From a bacterium (lineage in GTDB: Bacteria > Chloroflexota > Dormibacteria > UBA8260 > Bog-877): a stretch of 10,118 nt of DNA. Made by a program: the position numbers and the translations under genes. The notes beneath the pieces were generated by a model that worked only from the letters and a program-made list of their open reading frames with translations, ran no database searches and had not been told where the DNA came from. The DNA is taken from positions 1-10,118 of the forward strand of contig JAKAVU010000082.1 of the NCBI GenBank assembly GCA_021817185.1. The letters run 5' to 3'. Numbering within the stretch: position 1 is the stretch's first letter; each line of letters starts with the position of its first letter. Shown piece by piece: positions 5,153 through 10,118 of this stretch.

Positions 5153-5908
5153 CCCGTGTCACGGTGCTGCCAACCCGGTGTCGACGGTTCGATCCCGCCC
5201 CCTCGGCACCAGGTTGTGGTCTCAACTTGACCTGAGGGCGATGGTAAATCGCCACGCCTGGCTCGGCGCTGTTGTGAGGTCCGAGGATGCTCGCCCGCGG
5301 GTGTGGTATGCCCAGGTCGTGACCTGGAGCCAGATCGACTCGGCCGGTCGTGGCACGGCCCCTGAGGGGCAGGCGATCCCTGCCCTGTAGATGGCCTTCT
5401 CAACCCCCACAGGGCTGCGGAACTGTCCCGGCTCCAAGTCCGGGCGTCCGCGCCTATCACCCGACCTCACTCTCGGCCCGGGTGACCCATGCCAAGAGGG
5501 GACGGTCCTGCTGGACTACGGTTGCTGTCCTGCCCCACTTGCCGACTTGGTCTCCGAGGCCGTCTCACAGGTGGCCGGTCTGGCCCCTGAGGACTTCGTC
5601 TTCGCATGCCTGGTGCCAGCGGCCTCTCGGGCAGAAGATTGGCCGACCAGTTCCAGCGGCGCCTCATAGCAGCCGGATGTCCGTGGTATTCCCACATGAT
5701 GCGTGCCCTCTGAGCCACCACCGCCGGCCCCACTGGCGTCGACCATGTGGCAGCGCCTGATATTGAAGTAGACCGGAGACCAGTCCGCGCCGCGACCGGC
5801 CTGTCTTGGGCCAGATCCCGTCTTTGGGCAGGCCCGTCACCTGCCGTTGCCCGCCAGCCCCACGGCATCGCCACTCACCCTGCGTCCTAAGGGGGACGCC
5901 TCCCTGCT
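5153..5908. other. Gene-poor stretch between the SHOCT gene and the metal-efflux operon
   Basis: No gene can be supported. The best-looking frame is on the plus strand at 5391-5669, containing EGTVLLDYGCCPAPLADLVS and VAGLAPEDFVFACLVP with G/C-rich third positions. Its ATG has no ribosome binding site and I recognise no family; it may be a fragment of a decayed gene. Long minus-strand frames (5467-5874, 5222-5470) are Arg/Pro-rich and look like shadows. A tRNA-3'-half-like sequence lies at 5162-5211. No insertion-sequence ends or transposase motifs were seen. Confidence 0.4.
5162..5211 (+). other. tRNA-3'-half-like sequence (possible tRNA relic or attachment-site remnant)
   Basis: The sequence contains CTGCCAA, which resembles a Gly-GCC anticodon loop (5167-5173). 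A T-arm-like GACGGTTCGATCCCGCC and a terminal CCA follow. The distance from the GCC triplet to the final A is exactly the 40 bases expected for positions 37-76. However, the anticodon stem has two mismatches, the T stem has one, and no matching 5' half (D arm or acceptor strand) lies upstream. It is not a functional tRNA. At most it is a decayed 3' half such as integrating elements leave behind, and it may be chance. Confidence 0.2.
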
Positions 5909-6358
5909 GTGCCCATTGCGTTGCTAATCTGCCCATATGCCGATACGCTCAGAGGAGCAGATGAGATCCCTTCGGTAGACGCCTACGCCGTGCGCATCGT
6001 CGACCCTGACCGGGTGGCGGTCGTGCGCGCCGAGCTGCCTCTCGACGCAGACATCGCCGAGCTGGCACGGACGTTCGAACTGCTCGCCGACATCGGTCGG
6101 CCGCGCCTGCTAGCCGCACTCCGTAGCGGGGAGACATGCGTCTGCGACCTGGCTGCGGCCTGCGGGCAGGCCGAGTCGGCGGTCAGCCACGCCTTGCGCC
6201 TGTTGCGCACGGCGCGGGTGGTCAGAGTACGTCGGGCGGGCCGGATGGCCTACTACCTGCTCGCCGACGACCATGTGCGAGTGCTGCTCGACTTGGCCCT
6301 CACCCACCAGGCCCACACCAACCCGGCCGCAGACCGGCCGGTTGCCACGGGATCGTGA
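5909..6358 (+). CDS. ArsR/SmtB-family metal-sensing repressor
   Basis: This is a winged-helix repressor of the ArsR/SmtB family, expected to bind operator DNA as a dimer and let go on binding Zn, Cd, Co or Ni. The fold runs from ELARTFELLADIGRPRLLAAL (about 51-71) through the recognition region SAVSHALRLLRTARVV (90-105) to the wing VRRAGRMAYY. Two candidate metal sites are visible. One is CVC at 77-79 in the ETCVCDL motif (CadC/ArsR-type). The other is a complete alpha-5 set, D120-x-H122, H133 and H136, with the spacing of CzrA/NmtR/SmtB. The stop overlaps the next transporter start (GTGA), so it heads an efflux operon and probably autoregulates it. The start is uncertain: GTG 5909 is simply the most upstream in-frame start. 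A good leaderless promoter points instead to ATG 5937, which is out of frame. Confidence 0.85.
   Translation: MPIALLICPYADTLRGADEIPSVDAYAVRIVDPDRVAVVRAELPLDADIAELARTFELLADIGRPRLLAALRSGETCVCDLAAACGQAESAVSHALRLLRTARVVRVRRAGRMAYYLLADDHVRVLLDLALTHQAHTNPAADRPVATGS
5925..5939 (+). promoter_or_regulatory. Possible leaderless promoter of the metal-efflux operon
   Basis: TAATCT (5925-5930) is a good TANNNT -10, and ATG 5937 follows after six bases. That is the same geometry as the leaderless promoter at 8533-8545. The ATG opens only a 13-codon frame (MPIRSEEQMRSLR) ending at TAG 5976, not the repressor frame. A GAGGAG lies at 5952-5957. Either a short leader ORF exists or one base is missing between 5940 and 5975. 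Confidence 0.35.
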
Positions 6359-6990
6359 CAGTGGCCATAGATCGGCCGCAGGCACCAGACCGCCAGCTGA
6401 TGTGCCGCGGGGTCCGCCTGGAGGCGGCCACTATCGGCTGGAACGTGGTCGAGGCCGTCATCGCCTTGACTGCGGGGTTGACCGCTGGCTCGGTGGCGCT
6501 CACTGGCTTCGGCTTAGACTCAGCCATCGAGATTGCCGCCGCCGGACTGGTGCTGATCCGCCTTCGGTCGGCCCTTTCGGGGCAGGAGTTCAATAAGACC
6601 CGGGAACGCAGGGCGCTGCGGGCAATAGCCATCACCTTCGTCGCCCTCGCCAGCTACCTGCTCGCCGACGGCATCGGCACTCTGCTGGCCGGCAGTCGGC
6701 CGCACGCCTCCCCGGTCGGGATCGGCGTCACCGCCATCGCCCTGATCGTGATGCCAAGCCTCGCCATAGCCAAGCGGCGCACCGGGCGGGCGCTGGGCAA
6801 CCAGCTGCTCGTCCGCGAGTCCGCCGAGTCGGCACTGTGCGCCTCGCTCGCAGGCACCACCCTGGTGGCCCTTGCCGTTTACGCCGCCACCGGGGCAGCC
6901 TGGGTGGACCCGGTCGCCGGGTTCGTCATCGCTGGCTATGCGCTAAAGGAGGCCCGCGAAGCCTGGGAGGGAGAGCCGTGCGAAGGCTGA
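6355..6990 (+). CDS. Cation diffusion facilitator-type transporter lacking the cytoplasmic C-terminal domain
   Basis: This is a 211-residue integral membrane protein of the CDF superfamily, in the short subgroup that ends right after the sixth helix. About six helices are visible (roughly 23-44, 47-70, 86-108, 119-138, 158-177 and 182-199). Helix 2 carries GFGLDSAIE (D55, E59) and helix 5 carries ESAESALC, the positions that hold the metal ligands in CDF exporters. The order and the closing VDPVAGFVIAGYALKEAREAW are typical of actinobacterial members. The CTD that binds metal and dimerises in full-size CDFs is absent, which is normal for this subgroup. GTG 6355 overlaps the repressor stop as GTGA, implying translational coupling; GTG 6361 is an alternative. 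It is likely to export divalent metal with its larger partner next door. The metal cannot be fixed from sequence. Confidence 0.85.
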   Translation: MTVAIDRPQAPDRQLMCRGVRLEAATIGWNVVEAVIALTAGLTAGSVALTGFGLDSAIEIAAAGLVLIRLRSALSGQEFNKTRERRALRAIAITFVALASYLLADGIGTLLAGSRPHASPVGIGVTAIALIVMPSLAIAKRRTGRALGNQLLVRESAESALCASLAGTTLVALAVYAATGAAWVDPVAGFVIAGYALKEAREAWEGEPCEG

Positions 6991-7955
6991 GGCGCCGGAG
7001 TCCGAGGGCGGACGCCGACGGGCACGGGAAGCGTCGCTCAAGTTCCGACCACGACCACACCCACGGCGCCTTGGCCGCCGCCGATCGACGCTACCTACTC
7101 GGAGCGCTCGGCCTGATCGTCGGCTTCATGGCCTTCGAAGTGGTGGCGGCAGCCCTATCGGGATCCCTGGCCCTGCTCGCCGACGCTGGGCACATGCTCA
7201 CGGACGTTGGCACGCTCTCTGGAGCGGTGTGGGCCGTCCACCTGGCCGCCAGGCCGCCCACGGACCGGTTCACCTTCGGTCTGAAGCGCGCCGAGATCCT
7301 CTCCGCCGCCATCAACGGCGTCACCCTGCTTGTCGTCGCCGCGCTGGTTGGCTCCAACGCCATCAGCCGGCTCGCCACCCCTTCCCCGGTGGACGGACTC
7401 GCACTGGTCGTCGTCGCCGGAATGGGCGTAGCAGTCAACCTGGCAGCCACCTGGATCCTGGCCAAGGCGAACCGGTCGTCAATGAACATCCAGGGCGTCT
7501 TCGCCCACGTCCTCACTGACCTATACGCTTTCATCGCCACTCTGATCGCCGGCGCCGTCATCATCGGCTTCGGGTACCGCCGCGCCGACCCGCTCGCATC
7601 GTTGATCGTGGTCGGGCTCATGCTGCGCGCCGCCTGGGGGCTGCTCTCTGCCTCAGGTCGGGTCCTGCTCCAAGGCACTCCAGAGTCGATTGACCTCGGC
7701 GAGGTTCGCCGCCACCTCACCGAGCTGCCGGAGGTCCTCGCCATGCACGAGGTGCATGCCTGGACCCTCACCTCGGACCTGCCGGTCCTGTCCGCGCACA
7801 TAGTCGTCGTCGACGCCTGCCTCACCGACGGCAACGCCGAGCGAGTCATCGACCGTCTCCAGGCCTGCCTCGCAGGTCACTTCGACGTAGAGCACTCCAC
7901 TTTCCAGCTCGAACCCGCCACCCACGCCGACCACGAGTGTCCCCAGCACAGCTGA
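6978..7955 (+). CDS. CDF-family Zn/Cd(Co) efflux transporter
   Basis: This 325-residue proton-coupled metal exporter of the ZnT/ZitB/CzcD group has a complete architecture. A His/Asp-rich N-terminus (DHDHTH, 24-29) is followed by six helices and a cytoplasmic CTD. The transport site is visible as HMLTD in helix 2 (H72, D76) and HVLTD in helix 5 (H177, D181), the HxxxD pairs typical of Zn-preferring members. The FGLKRAEILSA motif after helix 3 is present. The CTD has the usual ELPEVLAMHEVHAWTLTSD near 249-267 and SAHIVV, and the extreme C-terminus is again His-rich (THADHECPQHS). Start GTG 6978 is backed by GGAGGGAGA just upstream and overlaps the preceding gene by 13 bases, so the three genes form one translationally coupled operon under the ArsR-type repressor. 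Confidence 0.93.
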   Translation: MRRLRRRSPRADADGHGKRRSSSDHDHTHGALAAADRRYLLGALGLIVGFMAFEVVAAALSGSLALLADAGHMLTDVGTLSGAVWAVHLAARPPTDRFTFGLKRAEILSAAINGVTLLVVAALVGSNAISRLATPSPVDGLALVVVAGMGVAVNLAATWILAKANRSSMNIQGVFAHVLTDLYAFIATLIAGAVIIGFGYRRADPLASLIVVGLMLRAAWGLLSASGRVLLQGTPESIDLGEVRRHLTELPEVLAMHEVHAWTLTSDLPVLSAHIVVVDACLTDGNAERVIDRLQACLAGHFDVEHSTFQLEPATHADHECPQHS

Positions 7956-8544
7956 TCGTGGCGCCGACGATACTCTGCGGTCAGGCCAGCCAGGATTCGA
8001 CAGCGATCACCCACATGTGCGCCCACGACGGCTCCCAGCACCCGCAGGACCAGCAGAGCCAGCCACCATCGGTCGACGTCTGGCCTCGGATCGAGTGGCG
8101 AGAGCATCCACTGGTCAGCAATTGGAGTGCGGATCCCCTTGAGCACAGAATCCAGGCTTCGACCGGCCCCGATCGAGGCCGCCGGAGCGTCCGTGGAGCT
8201 CGACCACCAAACAGGCGGCGCCTCTCTTCAATCAGCAGTTCGAGTCCATGGGGGTATAGCCCCGGTGGCGGTGGAGAAGCGGATCCAGGCGGGGCGGCTG
8301 GCGCCGACGTGCCCGCTGCGGGGGGTGCCAGAGCGATCCCGGAGGCCTCTCCGCCATCGAAGAGCCGGTTCCCAGCGGGTGGCCAGTTGCTCGCCAACCC
8401 TCCGCTCCGCAGGCCTTCTTCGCCAACGCCATGGGTGACTTCGGTGGCCGGCAGCCTCCCCAAGACCGGGGCACGCGGTCTGGCCGGCACGTTACCCCTC
8501 TGCTCTGAGCATCTCGCCTACTACTAGCTTGGTATAGTAACTCC
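7956..8544. other. Gene-free stretch between the CDF operon and the His-rich exported-protein gene
   Basis: Long frames exist on both strands, as expected at this G+C, but none has a recognisable domain or ribosome binding site. A small inverted repeat just past the CDF stop (ATCGT/ACGAT, 7955-7959 and 7967-7971) is too weak to call a terminator. The right end carries the promoter at 8533. No insertion-sequence ends or RNA genes were found. Confidence 0.45.
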
Positions 8545-8545
8545 A
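8533..8545 (+). promoter_or_regulatory. Leaderless promoter (-10 TATAGT)
   Basis: TATAGT (8533-8538) is a near-consensus -10 box in G+C-rich surroundings. The ATG of the next gene begins after six bases, so transcription would start at or within a base or two of the start codon. There is no Shine-Dalgarno, consistent with a leaderless mRNA, which is common in actinobacteria. A clear -35 is not visible. Confidence 0.65.
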
Positions 8546-9348
8546 TGGGTCGCGTCCGCCGTGCCAAGCAGCTCCGCAGAGATCCCACCCAGTGGGCGCC
8601 TGGAACCAGAGCGGGGCGCCGGAAGGCGTACGCAGGCAATACGATTGACGCTCGACGCCGCCGTCAACGGCTGTGGTGGGTGTGCGGGTCGGTGGTCGCA
8701 GCGGCTGCGTTTATCGTCGCGATCCGCGTCGGCCTCCCCGGACCAAGCGCCAGCCCTCCTCGGCCCAAGCTCGCCTCTCTGGCGTCCCTCGGCCACCTGG
8801 TTCCGCCTGGGTCCCCCGGGTCGCTGGGGCCGGAGGGGGTCCCGATTCCACCCGCAGCCGCACTTGCCAGCACGGGCAATGATGCGACGGGCCAGACCGT
8901 TGACGGAATCCAGTGCAACACCTCGGAGCAGCCACTCTTCCACGTGCATACCCACCTCACGATTTTCGTGGATGGCGCCGCCCAGCAGATCCCCGACGGG
9001 ATCGGGATCGTCCCGCCTCGCCAGGTGCAGCAGACTTCAGAGGGGCCGTTCGTCACCGGAGGCACCTGCTTCTACTGGCTGCACACCCACGCGCCCGACG
9101 GGATCATCCACATCGAGTCACCGGTTCAGCAGACCTACACACTCGGTGACTTCTTCGACATCTGGGGCCAACCGCTCAGCCCCACCCAGGTGGGGCCAGC
9201 CACTGGCAGGGTCACGTCCTTCTACGACGGCAAGGGCTACGTCGGCAACCCGCGCAACATCCCGATCGGCAACCACATCCAGATCCAGCTCGACATCGGC
9301 ACCCCCCTCATAGCGCCGGAGTTGATCCGCTTTCCGAGCGGGCTGTGA
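8545..9348 (+). CDS. Membrane-anchored His-rich extracytoplasmic protein, conserved but uncharacterised
   Basis: This 267-residue protein has a very basic N-terminus (1-43), one transmembrane helix (about 44-62), a Pro/Ser/Gly/Ala linker (63-115) and a globular extracytoplasmic domain. The domain holds two dense histidine motifs, LFHVHTHLTIFVDG (H133, H135, H137) and CFYWLHTHAPDGIIHIES (H180, H182, H189). Two cysteines (C124, C175) could form a disulfide. I recall similar proteins in actinobacteria and relatives as conserved hypotheticals, but no function. The alternating histidines look like a metal (Cu or Fe) centre; this is inference. The start fits a leaderless promoter. The Rieske and cytochrome b genes follow on the same strand after a 7-bp-stem hairpin, so a role in or beside that electron-transfer complex is possible. 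Confidence 0.8.
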   Translation: MGRVRRAKQLRRDPTQWAPGTRAGRRKAYAGNTIDARRRRQRLWWVCGSVVAAAAFIVAIRVGLPGPSASPPRPKLASLASLGHLVPPGSPGSLGPEGVPIPPAAALASTGNDATGQTVDGIQCNTSEQPLFHVHTHLTIFVDGAAQQIPDGIGIVPPRQVQQTSEGPFVTGGTCFYWLHTHAPDGIIHIESPVQQTYTLGDFFDIWGQPLSPTQVGPATGRVTSFYDGKGYVGNPRNIPIGNHIQIQLDIGTPLIAPELIRFPSGL

Positions 9349-9361
9349 CCAAGCCGATTCT

Positions 9362-9392
9362 GCTGACCGGAGCCTCCCCCACCGGGGTCAGC
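9362..9392 (+). terminator. Hairpin between the His-rich protein gene and the Rieske gene
   Basis: GCTGACC (9362-9368) pairs perfectly with GGTCAGC (9386-9392), with further partial pairing inside (CGG/CCG). It begins 13 bases after the stop. No U tract follows, so it may only attenuate or separate transcripts. Confidence 0.4.
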
Positions 9393-9434
9393 GGTCACAC
9401 GGCATGATCTGGGTCGAAAGTGTGGTGGTCTGGG

Positions 9435-9956
9435 ATGGCTGAGCGGGGGCCGACCATTTCCCAGAGGCGCATGTCGCGCCGAAAGTTCATGATCCTCGGC
9501 ATCAACTTGGCGGGTGCGGGCACCGGGCTGCTCATCGCCGCCCCGATCGTCGGATCGGTCTTGAGCCCCCTCTTCTACCAGAGGAAGCAGCCATGGGTGC
9601 TGGTCGCGGATATCCGACACGTACCGATCGGCGTTCCCACCGCCTACGTCGTGATGCTGGACCAAGGTGGCGACGCCTGGCAGGTGCCGCCCGTGCCCCG
9701 CACGGTCTACGTGGTCAAGCTGAACCTTGACAATCAGGTCCAGCTGATCACCCTGTCCAACGTCTGCACACACATGCAGTGCGACGTGCATTGGGACATC
9801 AACCTGAATGTGTTCTTCTGCCCTTGCCACGGGGGCGAGTACAGCATGGACGGCACCAGCATCGCCGGGCCGCCCCCCAAGCCGCTGTTCCGCTATGAGC
9901 ACAAGCTGGTGGCTACCACTCTCTACGTCCGCAACGTGCTGACCGAGGGCAGGTGA
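9435..9956 (+). CDS. Rieske [2Fe-2S] iron-sulfur protein (cytochrome bc-type complex subunit)
   Basis: This 173-residue Rieske protein is the high-potential iron-sulfur subunit that passes electrons from quinol to cytochrome c in bc-type complexes. Its N-terminus holds MSRRKFMILG (13-22), a twin-arginine motif (SRRKF-M), followed by a hydrophobic anchor helix to about 45. The C-terminal domain carries both cluster motifs. CTHMQC (111-116) supplies C111 and H113; CPCHGG (129-134) supplies C129 and H132. C116 and C131 are placed for the usual disulfide, and GPPPKPL (145-151) is the family Pro loop. ATG 9435 is preferred over GTG 9420. ATG 9471, just before SRRKF, is also possible because AGAGG precedes it. 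A probable cytochrome b follows within about 30 bases, supporting a bc-complex operon. It is compact compared with the larger actinobacterial QcrA type. Confidence 0.92.
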   Translation: MAERGPTISQRRMSRRKFMILGINLAGAGTGLLIAAPIVGSVLSPLFYQRKQPWVLVADIRHVPIGVPTAYVVMLDQGGDAWQVPPVPRTVYVVKLNLDNQVQLITLSNVCTHMQCDVHWDINLNVFFCPCHGGEYSMDGTSIAGPPPKPLFRYEHKLVATTLYVRNVLTEGR

Positions 9957-9982
9957 CGTGGCCATGAACCTCACCCGAAGCG

Positions 9983-10118
9983 TTGGCCACGCAGCGGCCC
10001 CAGCCGACACCTGCCCCAGAGGGGACTACCTACAGATGGCTGGACGAGCCCGCACGGAGGACAGATCTGGTCCGGCAGCTCCTCTGCGGGGCGTTACCTG
10101 GATGGAGCGCATCGCGTA
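9983..10118 (+). CDS. Probable cytochrome b N-terminus (3' end outside window)
   Basis: In the frame containing 10034, translation gives EGTTYRWLDEPARRTDLVRQ and then LLCGALPGWSASR up to the window edge. The RWLDE motif with a following amphipathic stretch is typical of the cytoplasmic start of bacterial cytochrome b, before the first heme-bearing helix. Together with the Rieske gene just upstream it suggests the quinol-oxidising core of a bc complex. The frame opens after a TGA at 9965-9967, and the only early start is TTG 9983, with a poor ribosome binding site. A better-looking ATG at 9964 opens a different frame, also without stops to the edge, that gives no cytochrome-like sequence (MNLTRSVGHAAAPADTC onward). 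The start is therefore uncertain, and a frameshift is possible. Only 45 residues are visible. Confidence 0.5.
   Translation, partial: MATQRPQPTPAPEGTTYRWLDEPARRTDLVRQLLCGALPGWSASR

Noticed and set aside
7091..7849. 252-codon minus-strand frame
   Set aside because: It lies antisense to the Zn-type CDF gene, which has complete family motifs. The frame is Ser/Thr/Arg-rich shadow sequence.
8249..8330. GGGGGTATAGC resembling the 5' end of a tRNA-Ala
   Set aside because: No D arm, anticodon arm, T arm or acceptor complement follows at the right spacing.
9237..10010. 257-codon minus-strand frame
   Set aside because: It lies antisense to the Rieske gene, whose cluster motifs are intact on the plus strand.
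1..10118. CRISPR arrays, insertion-sequence ends, transposases, rRNA
   Set aside because: I looked for regular spaced repeats, terminal inverted repeats and transposase motifs and saw none. The only direct repeats of note are the promoter and kinase-tail copies.

Overview
The window is high in G+C and looks like an actinobacterial chromosome or genomic island. The evidence is strong codon bias towards G/C, GTG starts, TANNNT promoter cores, one clear leaderless start, a DHA2-type drug exporter, a SHOCT protein and CTD-less CDF transporters. An acidophilic or metal-exposed member such as Acidimicrobiia would fit the gene content, but that is inference.

Layout. At 1-708 (+) is the 3' part of a DHA2/EmrB-like 14-TM exporter. 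At 1115-1846 (-) an HU-like DNA-binding protein with an unusual insert is followed by a small Mth938-domain protein. At 2003-3149 (-) an exported Met/Ser-rich protein is followed by a metallo-beta-lactamase-fold protein of the persulfide dioxygenase/rhodanese-fusion type, cut off before its rhodanese part. At 3240-4624 (-) there is two-component wreckage: two histidine-kinase tails and a frameshifted receiver fused to a kinase ATPase fragment. An intact OsmC-family gene of clearly lower G+C sits between the two tails. At 4901-5152 (+) is a small membrane SHOCT protein. At 5909-7955 (+) is a compact metal-efflux operon: an ArsR/SmtB sensor, a CTD-less CDF transporter and a full-length Zn-type CDF, all overlapping. 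At 8545-10118 (+) a leaderless gene for a membrane-anchored His-rich extracytoplasmic protein is followed by a Rieske iron-sulfur protein and the start of a probable cytochrome b.

The most interesting structure is regulatory. Both kinase-tail relics end in the same arrangement: three tandem 11-bp direct repeats (CGGTGAAGATC type), exactly 8 bp, then a TA(G/C)GGT -10 box, all facing leftward. One copy lies just upstream of the exported Met-rich gene and the other just upstream of the OsmC gene. This is the geometry of an OmpR/PhoB-family response-regulator-activated promoter. It suggests that the two genes, probably with the MBL protein, form a small regulon of a two-component system whose local genes are now broken.

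Three stretches (709-1114, 5153-5908, 7956-8544) carry no gene I can support and may be decayed accessory DNA. One of them contains a tRNA-3'-half-like sequence ending in CCA.
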